From NCBI GenBank assembly GCA_027257055.1, contig JAPVLO010000054.1, forward strand, positions 248,001 through 312,000: a stretch of 64,000 nucleotides of DNA, written 5' to 3'. Below the pieces are notes generated by a model. It saw nothing but the letters and a program-made list of their open reading frames with translations. It did no database searches and was not told the origin of the DNA. Positions 27,700-39,639 of this stretch are shown piece after piece; within the stretch, counting starts at the first letter, position 1, and each line of letters begins with the position of its first letter. This DNA comes from Cephalopachus bancanus (taxonomy: Eukaryota; Chordata; Mammalia; Primates; Tarsiidae). A program made the position numbers and the translations under genes.

Positions 27700-27965
27700 T
27701 AAATGTATCGACACCAGCATCGCTCAGAGTCCTTAGTGACTTCAAAGAAGGGGCTGCAGAGGGAGTCCGAAGTCAGTTGGTACGTGGGTCTAACCTCTGC
27801 TCCTTGCTAGGGAGTTTGGAGAGACTCAGGGTTAGGTGGATCGGTTCTGAATGTGGCTCCGAAGGCAAGACCTGTGGGGGTCGTGAAAGGGCACGCGTGT
27901 CCTGGGACCAGGAGGAGCCACGTTTTGCAGTTCTCCCCAGTTTAGTCCCCAGAGAATCATGACTC
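27700..27965. other. GC-richer, CpG-containing islet of unknown origin
   Basis: About 265 bp with roughly ten CpG dinucleotides, including CACGCGTG, in an otherwise AT-rich, CpG-poor intron. A 92-codon open frame (27684-27962 +) spans it, but it shows no recognisable domain, no splice-site pattern and no poly-A tail. It could be an old element, a retrocopy fragment or a regulatory segment. I do not recognise it. Confidence 0.5.
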
Positions 27966-28130
27966 TGATGACAGGGCCTTTGGCGATCAGTAATTAAGAA
28001 TCAGGAGATCAAAGTGGCAGAGAGCCTGACTGTCAATGTTTATGGTCATTAGGGGTCATTCCGTGTGAATCAGTAGTTGACAAAAGGGATAGGAAGATGT
28101 AAGTCAATGGATGTAGTGTAAAAAAAGAAG

Positions 28131-28167
28131 AATATATAAATATATTATATATATATATATATATAGT
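28131..28167. repeat. (TA)n microsatellite
   Basis: Nearly pure alternating TA with one phase break, followed by GTGTGTGGTGTGTC. Confidence 0.95.
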
Positions 28168-28997
28168 GTGTGGTGTGTCATGGTTCGGTCTAAGAATGAA
28201 CATAATTTGGCCTAACAGATATTTTATTTAAGATAGAAGAAACCATGTGTACGAAGGATTGAAAACCTGGAAGAACACAGATTATTAAGAAAAATAAAAA
28301 TAAGCATCTTGATTTTGGAAAATATAAATAGTGCAAATGTAGGGCAAGAATTTGGGGTGGCAAATTGAGATTGAGACTATTTAATGAAGTCATCTTAACA
28401 TTCATCTCTGGCAAGTGGTAGCACTCAGTCATTTTTAAGCTGTTGTTACAGTAAATAGTGAAGCATGATGAGAGCCTGAAATTGGGAAGTATAGCTTGGC
28501 AGAGAGTAATAAAACTCAGAAATATTGCAGAGGTAGAGAGTAGAATGCTTGCTGATGGACCGAAGTAAGAGGGCCAGGGAATGAGATTAAACAGATAATG
28601 AGGATGCCAACATCTTTAGTACAGTTCAATCCATAGATGAGATGATGTTGCCCTTACCATTTAAAGAAGATGCAGAAAGAAGACCAAGTATGGTTGCCAG
28701 AATTTGGATATGAAGGTGGGAGCCAAGAAAAAGCCACTGAATTTGATTTCAATTGATTGAATCTAAAGCAAACTAACAATCAGGGAGTTCAAAAATCGCA
28801 TGTTATTTAATTTGTTTTGAATGCTGAAGGATTTAGGATGTATAGCCACAGAATTATTGCAAATATATAACTTTCATAAACAGTTTAAGGTCAGATAAGC
28901 TTTTGGTAAAAATTGATATTTTGTGATTCAAGATCAACACTTAAATGAGTTTTCTCTCTCAAGTAGAGGCTCAATTATACACGTGTTTGCTTTTGTT
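28168..28997. other. Intronic purine-rich sequence, unassigned
   Basis: A run of GGAG/AGAAG-type phrases (28440-28760) with the look of an old interspersed repeat that I cannot name. No coding support. Confidence 0.45.
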
Positions 28998-29009
28998 AAT
29001 ATGTTCATC

Positions 29010-31197
29010 TTCCCTTCTTGTTAAAAACCCTTTAAACATCTAGGTATAGAAGGAACATAACTCAAAATAGTAAGTGCCAGCTATGATAAACCCACAGCTA
29101 GCATATTGCTAAATGGATAGGAACTGGAAACATTTCCCCTAAAAACTGGAACAAGGCAAAGCTTCCAACTCTCATCCCTCTTGTTCAACATTGTGTTGGA
29201 AGCCTTAGCTTGGGCAATTAGACAAGAGAAGGAAATCTGAGGTATCCAAATAGGAAAAAAGGAAGTCAAGTTATCCCTCTTTGCTGATGATATGATCCTA
29301 TGCCTTGAAAATTCAGGAGAATCTGTCAAAAACCTGCTTGCACTGATAAAGGACTTAGGCAAAGTTTCAGGGTACAAAATAAATGTGCAAAAGAGAGGTG
29401 CATTCCTATACACCAACAACAAGCAGGCAGAGACCCAAATTAAAAGCACAATCCCATTCACAGTAGCCACACACACAAAAAAATGAATTACCTCGGCATC
29501 TTCCTAACCAGATAAGTGAAAGACCTTTACAATGAAAACTACAAAACATTGCTCAAAGAAATTCAAGAAGACACAAACAAATGGAAAATATTCCATACTC
29601 ATAGCTAGGAAGAATCAACGTTGTTAAAATGTCCATCCTACCAAAGGCAATCTACAAATTCAATGAAATACCCATTAAGTTACCAACATCATTCTTCTTA
29701 TACCTGGGAAATGACAATACAGAAATTCCTATGGAAACAATAATGACCACAAATAGCCAAAACAATGCTTAGCAAAAGAAACAAAGTAGGAGGTATCACA
29801 CTCCCAGACTTCAAACTTTATTATAAGGCTACAGCAATCAAAACGGCCTGGTATTGGTACAAGAACAGGCACATAGATCAATGGAGCAGGATAGAGATTC
29901 TGGAAGCAAAGTCTCAATTTCTCAAACAACTCATCTTTGACAAAGCCTCCAGCAACAACAATTGGGAAGAGGAGAACCTATTCAGTAAATGGTGCTGGGA
30001 AAACTGGTTTATCACATGCAGAAAACTGAATCGGGATCCCTACCTATCACCATACACAAAAACTAACTCTAAATGGATCAAAGACCTAAACGTAAAGCTT
30101 CAAACTATAAGACTCTTAGAAAATACAGGCGACACCCTTATGGAATTTGGAACTGGCAGCCAATTCCTATTGAGAACCCTAAATGCCCGTACCTTAAGAA
30201 ATAAGATAGACAAGTGGGAGCTCATCAAACCAACAAGATTCTGCAAAGCAGAAGAAACCATAAAGAGAGCAGGGACACAGCCCATAGAATGGGGAAAACT
30301 ATTTGCCACTGTATATCTGACAAAGACCTAATATCTAGGATCTATAAGGAACTCAAACACGCCAAAAGGAAAAAAACAAAAAAACAAAAAAACCCCAGCT
30401 CCATTAAAAAGTGGGCAAAAGACATGAATAGACACTTCTTAAGAGAATATATACAGGCAGCCAACAGACACATGAAAAAGTGCTCAGTCTCATCAGAGTA
30501 ATGCAAATCAAAACCACATTGAGATACCACCTAACCCCGGTAAGAATGGCCATCATTAATAAAACAAACAACAACAGATGCTGTTGAGGATGTGGAGAAA
30601 GGAACATTTCTACACTGCTGGTGGGAATGCAAACTAGTGCAACCTCTTTGAAACACAGTGTGGCAACTTCTGAAAGAACTAGAAATTGACCTTCCAATGA
30701 GCCAGCAATTCCCCTATTGGGAATATACCCAGAAGAACTCAAATCATTCTACAAAAAAGATACCTGTACATGTATGTTTGTTGCAGCTCTATTCACAATA
30801 GCAAAAACATGGAACCATGTTGCCCATCGAAGCTGGACTGGATTAAAAAAAATGTTGTACATATACACATTGGAATATTATGAAGTCATAAAAAAGGACA
30901 AACATATGGACTTTGCAGCAACTTGGATGGATTTAGAGTTGATCATACTCTGTGATCTCTCACAGAAACAAAGAACAGAGTACCATTTGTTCTCATTCAT
31001 AAGCAGACCTTGAACAACTATAATACTATAAGAAAGTGTTTGGCTTTAGTGGGAAATTGTCAGGGGAGGAGTGGGTGAGATTGACAACTGAGGGAAACTG
31101 CTGTTAACCCTCATTAACAAGGGTGCCTGAATAATCAACATTTGTATACCTAACCCTGAATTGTACACTACATCTTTATAATAAAAATAATAATAAA
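29010..31197 (+). mobile_element. 5'-truncated L1 (sense)
   Basis: Starts inside the reverse-transcriptase part of ORF2 and runs to a complete 3' end (TACCTAACCCTGAATTGTAC, then AATAAAAATAATAATAAAAA). The imperfect flank pair AATATGTTCATC (28998-29009) and AATATGTTTATATC (31198-31211) may be the target duplication. About 2.2 kb, same orientation as PCDH15, and carrying sense AATAAA motifs at its 3' end. Confidence 0.93.
29022..30990 (+). pseudogene. L1 ORF2 C-terminal remnant
   Basis: Reverse-transcriptase motif FADDMI is visible at about 29280-29297, followed by the thumb and C-terminal domain (29765-30331) and the cysteine-rich C-terminus with HRHMKKCS- and CGCGE-like regions (30440-30600). 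Frames are broken at several places, for example stops near 29240, 29508 and 30330. It cannot encode an active protein. Confidence 0.9.
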
Positions 31198-31520
31198 AAT
31201 ATGTTTATATCATGGAGCACAATTTCTTTTCCACACAGAAGACAAATTAGAACCAATGATTTCAGAGTTTATTTGAAATAGTCTTTGAGGCATTCATAAT
31301 CAGTCATTATATTAGCAATAATGAGGAAAAGAATAAAACCATTATTTATGGGATAATATTTAAAATATTAATTTTTAAAAATATTTTACAAGGAAAGGAA
31401 AATAAAACTAAAAAGTAAAGCTTCAATTATTATAGAAATGCAAGTGCTACTTATTTCATACTTCATGCCTTCTATAATAAAGAACATTATAGGATATATA
31501 ACTAAATATGATATCTATGC
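31198..31520. other. Short AT-rich intron spacer
   Basis: Between the two sense L1 fragments. Nothing recognised. Confidence 0.5.
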
Positions 31521-32320
31521 AGTAAATGGTGCTGGGAAAACTAGCCGGCCATGCGCAGAAGATTAAAACAAGTCCCTTACCTATCATCATGCACAAAAAT
31601 CTACTCTAAATGGATCAAAGACTTAAACCTAAAACCTCAAACTATAAGAACCTTAGAAGATACAGGAGACACCCTTATGGAATTTAGAACTGGCAACCAA
31701 TTCGTGATCAAAATCCCAGGTGCCCATACCATAAAAGATAAGCTAGACAAGCAGGACCTCATCAAACTGACAAGCTTCTGCAAAGCCAAAGAAGCCATCA
31801 AGAGAGTGGGGAAACAGCCTAAAGACTTGGAAAAAATATTTGCCAACTGTATATATGGCAAAGGCCTAACATCTAAGATCTATAAGGAACTCAAACGTGT
31901 TGAAAAGAAAAAAAACAAACAACCCCATTACAAAGTGGGCAAAATATATGAATAGATAACTTCTCAAAAGAAGACATACAAGCAGCAAATAGATACATGA
32001 AAAAATGCTCAGCCTCACTAGTCATCAAAGAAATACAAATTAAAACCACACTGAGATACCACCTAACTCCAGTCAAGATGACTATCATCAATAACTCAAA
32101 AAACAGAAGAGGCTGGAGAGTATGTGGGGAAAAGGGGACACTTCTACACAGTTGATGGGAGTGTAAACTAGCACAAACTTTGTGGAAAACAGTTTGGCGA
32201 TTCCTAAAAGACCTAAAAAATCAATCTTCCAAATGATCCCTCAATCCCTCTATTAGGAATATGCCCAGAGGAATCAAATTACTCTATGAAAAAGATACTT
32301 ACACACGCAAGTTTATTGCT
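31521..32320 (+). mobile_element. L1 ORF2 fragment truncated at both ends
   Basis: Starts at CAGTAAATGGTGCTGGGAAA, equivalent to about 29982 of the neighbouring L1, and follows it in the same order. It stops near AAAAAGATACTTACACACGC, short of the ORF2 end, 3' UTR and A-tail. One open stretch (31551-31955) covers part of the ORF2 C-terminal region. Loss of the 3' end is unusual, because ordinary L1 insertions keep it. Confidence 0.88.
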
Positions 32321-32668
32321 TTTCTTCAGTTTTCTTCCTTTTTTTTCCCACATAGATGTTATCCTGTAATTTTGGGCACCACATTTTAACATAAGAGTAA
32401 ACTTTGACAAACTCTAATGATAGCATATCCCTATATGGTATAATTTGATACTTGATAATTCAAATGGTGATTGGAATGTCTCCACATAATATTATTATAT
32501 TGTTATTTTTATACTAGGTTGTTCTACTCTTTAGAAAATAATTATGTTAAATTTTTGCTTAACTTTAAATAGTAAATCGTTGTGTTGAAATTAGAAATTG
32601 TTAACTTTGCATGTGGTAGCTTTTTTGACATTTTTTATGCAAAATCACACATTGAGCTTTCTTATTTA

Positions 32669-32712
32669 AAATCTCTCTCCCTTTCTCTTTTTCTCTCTCC
32701 CTCTCTCTGCCT
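32669..32712. repeat. CT-rich low-complexity tract
   Basis: ATCTCTCTCCCTTTCTCTTT and similar pyrimidine-only sequence. Probably a decayed (CT)n. Confidence 0.85.
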
Positions 32713-34589
32713 GAAAAAGTTTTAAATAGCCCTATAAATAGATCAATATACCTGACATTTTCCTTATTGATATTTTATCACAGGCTGATCAAATTGTGTT
32801 TATGGACCTTAAAAATAAAGCTTTCTTTTTAGTTTCTAAACTCAAGAGATAAGTAAAAAGGAGTTCTAACATGTCAAAGCTCTGTTTTTGCCCCTTCAAA
32901 ACACAGCTTGACATATTGACCTTGGTAGGTGGAAATGTGAGATTGGAGTATTTTTATCCAGACATTCTAAAAGACTTTCACTCTATTTCAGGGAAAGTAA
33001 GTCATCAGTGCTGTTAAATGTGAAAATTTAAGTAATTTAGAAGCTAAAGTTAAAGTTAGTATTATTGGACTTTAATGGGTTTGAAAGTTCTCAGGACATC
33101 ACTAATTATTCCACTAATATTTCTGCATCCATAGTATTCATTTAGGCACCAGAGGGGAACAGTTACTTAGGCTGTTACAAAATTAATGGTCTCACCTACA
33201 ATAGAGGCAATTATTTGGTGATTTTTCTCTTAATGTTGGGCACCTGTGTACATGAAAGATTCCAGATGAGGTCTTAGAAATGGTAAGTGGTTGTCTGTGT
33301 CTAAGCTTTAATTTAGAAATACAATTACAGCAAGTATAATTATAATATTCTTTTCTAACTTTTGTTCTTTTAAAACAGCTCGTCATAACTTTTCTGATAT
33401 TGTTCACTAAGGGAACGTGATAAAATCACTGAATTTAATCTTCCAGGATCACCTCTCCCAGATATCAATGACTTTGTCATGAATCTAGTATAAATGCTTG
33501 ATTATAAAGAAGTTGATGGGAAAAGTAAAATGATATTTATTCTTCAATACATTTTTTGGGGGTTAGATTTTCCATGGCAGGTCACTTTTAATTTTTAGGC
33601 ATTAATTTAACCAAACTTGTTAGGTGTTCCCTGCCTACTATTAGTAAGTGATAGAATAGAATTATGATATCTACTTATTTGTGACTTTACTAGAATATGT
33701 CTGTGAATTTTCTTCAAATATTTAAAAGTTAATACTGGTTGTATTTACAACAGTTTATAGAATTTAAGAAATGAAAACCCATGTGACTTTTTTCCCTCAT
33801 TTATGATTAAATTTGCTAATAACGTTTCAAGCTCACATCAGGTCTAACTTCTGATATTGTTAGAATTGTAAAATATCAGTTCTTCTCTCACTCCCCTCAA
33901 AAAGGTGGAATTATACCAACAAAAAAGAATTATGTTAAAATAGTAATGGTTTTGCCTTATTATCTAATCTCTTTCTTTTAGAGGCAGTATTTTACACAGT
34001 AGAGTGTTATTGTCCATTGAGATTAAACTTGTCTTTTAAGTAGAAGAATTGATTACATTTGTTATAATTATAGATAAAATAGATTTTATTTATTATTTTA
34101 TTTTAATTTTTCTTTATCTCTTTTTTCTATATTTGGTTTTCTCTTGCTTTAAAGTTTTTTTTTGGATAAATGTTTTTCTTAACCCAAATGTTTCTCATAT
34201 TCATGACAGGTATACATTCTATTTCTATTAAATAAGGTTTGTCTTAGAAACTTTAACATACATGCTGCACCTAAAAATATCCATGTCCCTGTCATCCTAA
34301 ACATCAAGAGTCTTATATCATCTAACTCCTGTCACTCTCATTTCAGCTTATATATTATGGTATTTTTATATTTTACCCTATTTTTTTTTTCTCAAGCCAC
34401 ACACAACAATATAATTATTGGGCTGGAAAGTCCATGCTTATATATTTTACTCACACATTTATCACTTTCTTTACTTTTCCAGCTTTTCCTAAATGTTAGT
34501 TATTTTGTCAGGAATTACATTCCTGTCATTTAAAATACACAATTAAGAACTTTCCATGGCATTTTTTTAAAGCAAACTCTTTCAATGTT
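32713..34589. other. Intronic sequence, no feature supported
   Basis: AT-rich intron without recognised genes. From about 34220 it may already belong to the old L1 that follows. Confidence 0.5.
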
Positions 34590-35420
34590 TGAATATATGT
34601 TCATTACACTGTTGGTTTTGAAAGACATTTTCATTACATCTGGAATTCTAAATTGAGAGTTATTTTATCTTTGTAATCTGAAGATATCTTTTTTCCTGTC
34701 ATCTGGCTTTCAATGGTGCTGTTGAGAATTCAGATATCCGTCTGCTACATCTAAAACCTTCTAAGACTTCACTTTCGCATCCTTTGGGTTCAAGGATGTT
34801 CTGTAGTTTCTATATAATATGTGGATTCTAGGTGCAGGTTATTTATAATTTACTCTATTTGTAGTATATTGGGCTTATTTATCTGCAGATAGCTATCTTT
34901 GATTAGTTTTGAAAAACTCTTCTCTGTTGCCTCTTCTTTCCCACTTTCCAAAACTCTAAACAGATGTTTGCCAACCCCTTTTCACTATAAAATTCCAAGT
35001 TTCAAACTTTTTTTCAAAATGTTCATCTTTGTAGTTTTGTGAAGCATTGCAGATCATTTTTGTTTGCCCTGTCATTCAGTTCACTAATTCTTTAGATGAC
35101 TATGCCTAGTGTGCTAACAATTCCATCTCTGAGTTTTTAATTTAAATTATTATTTTTTATTTTCTAAAAGGTACATTTTCTTTCTCCTCATCTTCTTTAA
35201 TTTAAATTTTGAAAGATCTTTTCTGTCTACTGAAACTCATCAACTATGTTTGCTTTATACATTTTTTTTACTGATTAAAATAGCTAAGTCTTTCTAGTTA
35301 TGCTTTTGATTTTTTTATCTCAACTGACTGTTTCATTATATTGTGTTTCTTGTTTATTTTAAGAATTATTTTGTTCTAACTTTTAATCTTCCTTGGAACT
35401 TTATTTATTAGAATTACTTT
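34590..35420 (-). mobile_element. Ancient L1/HAL1-like ORF1 region
   Basis: GTCATCTGGCTTTCAATGGT, GCTGTTGAGAATTCAGATAT, CATTCAGTTCACTAATTCTT and GAGTTTTTAATTTAAATTAT follow the reverse complement of the ORF1 area of old L1M or HAL1 elements. Strongly decayed, boundaries approximate. Confidence 0.55.
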
Positions 35421-35434
35421 AAGCATGGAAGATT

Positions 35435-35630
35435 TTTTTTTAATTTTTATTATACAGATGTGGGGTACATTTCAGGGTTAGGTATACAAACATTAATCAT
35501 GCAGGTACCCTTGTTGATGAGGTATGCCCCTCCCTCCCCTAGCAGTTTCCCTCAACTGCTAATCCCACCCTCCCTCCCCTGACAGTTTCTCACTACTGCC
35601 AGTTGCTTTCTTATAGGATTATAATTGTTT
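35435..35630 (-). mobile_element. Short 5'-truncated L1 3' UTR
   Basis: A-tail complement, ATGTGGGGTACATTTCAGGG, TTAGGTATACAAACATTAAT, then the CCTCCCTCCCCT pyrimidine tract. Only about 195 bp of the 3' UTR was inserted. Confidence 0.9.
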
Positions 35631-36189
35631 GCTGTACCTGTTTCAGTCTGGAGACTGGGTCGTTGTCAGTCAAAGGTGATTTTTCTTAAATTCCCAAGTT
35701 GTGGTTTGTTCACTGAAGTGCAGTTCAGAAGTATTAATCTTTACAAGTTCAGGATGCTAGGCTTCTCATTGAGTTGGGCAAATTCATGGCATGCAAATAA
35801 AACTACATACTAAGATGAGGGCTTGTATTGGACATGGATTCTCAAAGAAGCTTTATCTTCATTGCACTCAATAGCAAGGTTTAAGCTGACACTTTTCTTT
35901 GCAATTCGAGGTGGTTGCTGCAGTGATAGCTGAGAGAAAAAAAAAAAACCAACATAAATTTCTTATTCTTCCTTACAAAGAGAATTCCACTTTCTGAGGA
36001 GGAGAATCATTACACTTACTTTCATGAGTGGGCTTTGAGCCTTGCCTCTTATTCTGTGAGACATTCAAAAACCAACCAATTTAGTTTCCCGAGCTCAGGA
36101 AAAAAATGATCTGACTGAAGGCAACTATCTGTACTGAGATTTTTTGTATTTTTGCCTTTACTTATCTCTTCAGACTTTTATGTCAGAAT
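35631..36189. other. Intronic sequence, no feature seen
   Basis: Contains a short A-run at 35937-35948. No supported gene. Confidence 0.5.
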
Positions 36190-36540
36190 GTGATAGTCTG
36201 GGCATTTTATATACAAGATGCATTTATTTCCCATAGTTCCATAGGCTGAGCAGCCCAAGATAAAGACACCAGCAGATTTAGTGTTTGGTGAGGCCTGGTT
36301 TTCTGGTACATAGAGAGCTGTCATTCCACTGTTTCCTCACATGGCAGACGAACGAGGACAAAGAAACTTTCTGGGGACTTTTTATAAGGTCACTAATCCC
36401 CTTTATGGGGGCTCAGCCCTAATGACCTAATTGCCCCTCAAAGTCCACATATCATCCATATATTATCACATTGGTGATCGAGTTTCAAAATATAAATTTT
36501 GAGGAGACATAAGAAATCAATCTATGGCATTTAATTTTTG
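36190..36540 (-). mobile_element. Unassigned old interspersed repeat
   Basis: CCTCACATGGCAGACGAACG, TTTTTATAAGGTCACTAATC, ATGACCTAATTGCCCCTC and TATCACATTGGTGATCGAG form a phrase order I know from a common ancient primate repeat (CTCACATGG...CACTAATCCC...ATGACCTAAT...ATCACATTGGGG). I cannot name the family with confidence. The strand is a guess. Confidence 0.55.
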
Positions 36541-36679
36541 GTGTGCATATCTATTGTCTTTCAGTCTCCTTGATGCACCTTGGAAAATTTCTTTTAACAT
36601 TCTATCTAGCATTTAATCTTTTTTCTACTGTTTTGTTATTTCTAGTATTTTGTCTGATGTATTGAATGTTGTGGTTATA

Positions 36680-36890
36680 GAATGAGAACTACTCAACTGT
36701 GCTATCAGTCACCTGTGTGATTATGAACAAGTTACTAATCTCTCTGTGCCTCTGCATCTTCACCTATGAAATAATGACAATAGAACCTACTAAATGGAAA
36801 GGACATCGTGAGATAATGTGATGGTATATATAAAGTATTTACATAGCACCTGAAAAATTGCAAGTCTTCAATAAATGTTCACTAACAGCA
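36680..36890 (+). mobile_element. MIR SINE
   Basis: CACCTGTGTGATTATGAACA, AGTTACTAATCTCTCTGTGC, CTCTGCATCTTCACCTATGA and AAGTCTTCAATAAATGTTC match the MIR core and 3' half in order. One of the better-preserved MIRs here. Confidence 0.85.
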
Positions 36891-38514
36891 GAAAGAGCAA
36901 CATCATACAAATAGCATATATGAATTTTGTAGTATAAAGAGCACCAAACTGGTTGTTGTTCTGAGACTGAGCTCATCCTCAATCACTGACTTTAGCAGGT
37001 TCAGTAGCATGGCATGGCAGAGCAGAGAGATGTGGCTGCAGTTAAGCAATAATTCTAGGGCTGCATAGAAATGTTCTGAGGAACTTAACTGTGAAAAATA
37101 CGTATGGAAGTTGTGGGGCTAATATCAGAAGTGTGGATTGAGTAAAATAAAAGGTTCATTTTGTTTTAATGAGAGAGACATAGCATATTTTATAGTCTGT
37201 AGAGCAGAAGGTTAAAAGGACAAAGATAAATAGAGCTGTTGAAGTATTAAAGGCAGAAGAGATGGGAGTGATTCAGGTCAAGGTAGAAGTGCCTTCTTTG
37301 TGAGAAAAGTGTCATCTGCTCCTCTGAGATTCGAAGAAAGTAGCAAAAGTATACTTTTTTTAGTTATATAATGAGAAGTTGAGAGATCTCACACTTGATG
37401 TTCTCAATTTTTTTTTTTTTTTGAATTAGAGCTTCCTTATCTCTGGAGCAGCCTGAAAGAATATGTGAACTGAAGAAAAGGGTGAACTTCTGGAGTGAGA
37501 GAAAAAACTTATTACATGTAACATAGATTTCCTAAATAGACCAAAGACACAGCTGAACTCAGAGACCACAGACTTACAGTAGCACTAGTCTGACTGATCA
37601 TTAAATTTCTCTCAGCCCTCTTCAGTCTCCAGGAGTAAAGTGATGGGTGGATCTGAGAGGAGAAAGGTTTAAGTGTTGTTGAAGGAGAGAGAAATAAGAC
37701 CAACATGATTGCCTGTGACTTCTGTGATAGAGCAGGAAAAGACATAAACCCTGAAACAACGAGAGCAAGAAGATGTTTGTGGAACTGAAAATTAACTGAT
37801 AACAAAAAAGAAGCCTTAAGTGAATGTGGTGATGGCAGTTGTGGTTGGAATTTGCACATTAGAATTGAAACTTACAGAGATGAGGTGTTTCCTTAGGAGA
37901 AATAATTTCCATGAGGCAACAACTAAAGTGTGACTATGGGATTAAACTGATGTAGTGACATCGTTCAAAGACTGATGAAAGTTATTTATGCTTAATAGTT
38001 TGAAGATAAGTTGCTAGATGTTTTCATCTAGATGAAAACTGAAATTCATACAGAAGAAGTTGAAGAAGAAGGGGTAGACAGAGCAAGATACCAACATCCT
38101 CATTATGTTCAGTAATAAGGAGGGGGTAAAGTGTATACTGTATATAAGTGCATGGATTTCAATTGAGAAAGAGGACTTGAAAGATTGATTCAAAAGTGAT
38201 CTGGAAGAAACATAGAAAAGATGCAAAAGAATAAAAAAGTTAGAAAACAAAGTACATGAATCTTGAGTTCTTAAGAAAAAAAATACTGATGTGCTGTTTT
38301 GTTAAGGCAGTTACAATCTTGTGATAGCATGCCTAAAGTAATAAAATTCTAAATTAATTGAATGCCCAAATTTGCACACTCATTGGTAAGTGTTATAATA
38401 TGGGATAATGTTTAAAATATTGAATATTATGTTAAAAATTTAAATAATTATAATAGTTATACTGTACTTGGACATATATATGCATATATATGTGTATAAC
38501 CTTAAAATAACATT
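36891..38514. other. Intronic sequence with purine-rich unassigned segment
   Basis: From 37190 to 38270 the + strand is rich in GAAG/AGAGA phrases, like the segments near 10.4-11.7 kb and 28.4-28.8 kb. The minus-strand open frames at 37512-37859 and 38014-38250 have no recognised domain. Confidence 0.45.
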
Positions 38515-38600
38515 TTAGGTATTATTATTCTCATTTTATAAATAAAGAAATGTGAAATTCTGAGTAATTATTTTCTTCAAAGTCACACCTAACTCTGGAG
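38515..38600 (-). mobile_element. Short MIR fragment
   Basis: ATTCTCATTTTATAAATAAA, GAAATGTGAAATTCTGAG and CAAAGTCACACCTAAC resemble the reverse-complement MIR core. Short and weak. Confidence 0.45.
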
Positions 38601-38944
38601 TCCACTTCACTCCAAGACACAATACAAAAAATAAATAACCAAAAAAAATGGGGAGCAAATAGATACAATATACTCTATGCTGAAATGCTTATTAACTTTT
38701 CATGTTTTGACGCAGTTTTAAAATTGAATTTCATTATTGATATTTCTGTGACTCAGTGTGGATTTAAATATATTGTATCTTATAATTGATTTTATGAAAG
38801 GAACACTTGACTATCTGTTTATTATCATAATGCACATACAGCACACTAGAGTTGTATCATGTAATATTGTTATGGTCTGAAAAACGCTCGGCTCCTCCCC
38901 CTGATACCAATAAATCAAAGAGCTAGGGAACTGCTAGAAAGAAG

Positions 38945-38950
38945 TTTATT
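38945..38950 (-). terminator. LTR polyadenylation signal
   Basis: AATAAA on the minus strand, about 90 bp after the TATA box. The partner is at 47377-47382 in the other LTR. Confidence 0.65.
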
Positions 38951-39034
38951 TCAGAGTTCAAATCCAGGGAGCAGAACCAGACTCAAGTTCTTTCTAAAAT
39001 GGTTCTGCTCACCCTCCAGGCTTTTACGGTTCAC

Positions 39035-39041
39035 TTTTATA
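39035..39041 (-). promoter_or_regulatory. TATA box of 3' LTR
   Basis: TATAAAA on the minus strand, conserved at the matching place in the other LTR (47467-47473). Activity is unknown. Confidence 0.65.
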
Positions 39042-39270
39042 AACCCAGAGTTGTTGGTACCTATACGTTAGCCATGTGACCAGCAGAGCATTGTATAGAA
39101 CTTGAATTTCAACTGCATTTATTGATAGTGACATTTTTTGGCCCAGACTTCCTGGTGCCAGGTATAAGAAGCATCTCATAGATTTTATCAGTAGGGCCCA
39201 GCAGAAGCATTAATCATGCTAGCCATAGAGTAAAGGGAGTTTACAAGGCCTAAGACATTATGCATTACGT

Positions 39271-39352
39271 AAAAGTTATACAAATCACAAAACTTACAAT
39301 TACACTGATACAAAAGTTATACAAATCACAAGGCTTACTATTACACTGATAC
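39271..39352. repeat. 41-bp tandem duplication in LTR U3
   Basis: Two units starting AAAAGTTATACAAATCACAA, at 39271-39311 and 39312-39352, differing at a few bases. The same pair is in the other LTR (47703-47742 and 47743-47783), so the duplication predates integration. Tandem U3 repeats are typical retroviral enhancer units. Confidence 0.93.
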
Positions 39353-39612
39353 TATATTATTCAAACTTATAACCACTCAGAAAAGGGAGTAAATGGGAAT
39401 TTGCTTCTTTCAGTTGATTGAGTGTAGACTATAGGGAAGTTAAGGTTTCCCCGAAGCTATTTACTAGGAGTGCATAAGAGATAATGGGAAGCACACCTTT
39501 TATTAGCTCTCAGGAATATTATTCAGGAATGTACAGGAGTGCTTGCACCCTTGTCATGCCCTTCTCTAGGGGCTGTGACAACATGGATGGGCATTAGTGG
39601 GTCTCTATATCA

Positions 39613-39622
39613 TTTCCCCACT
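39613..39622 (-). other. Polypurine tract of the provirus
   Basis: AGTGGGGAAA on the minus strand directly abuts the TG of the 3' LTR, the position where plus-strand DNA priming is expected. This supports both the LTR boundary and the orientation. Confidence 0.8.
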
Positions 39623-39639
39623 GTGAGTTGAAACAATGA

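Larger units (their letters stand above)
38868..39612 (-). repeat. 3' LTR of the endogenous retrovirus
   Basis: 745 bp, TG...CA ended and homologous along its length to 47346-48042. On the minus strand it has a TATAAAA box (39035-39041) and an AATAAA signal (38945-38950) about 90 bp downstream, a plausible U3-R-U5 layout. It also has a purine tract AGTGGGGAAA just outside it (39613-39622). It keeps about 45 bp near the + strand left end that the other LTR lacks. Confidence 0.93.

Noticed and set aside
27684..27962. 92-codon open frame over the CpG islet as a gene
   Set aside because: No recognisable domain or start context. Kept only as an unexplained compositional island.
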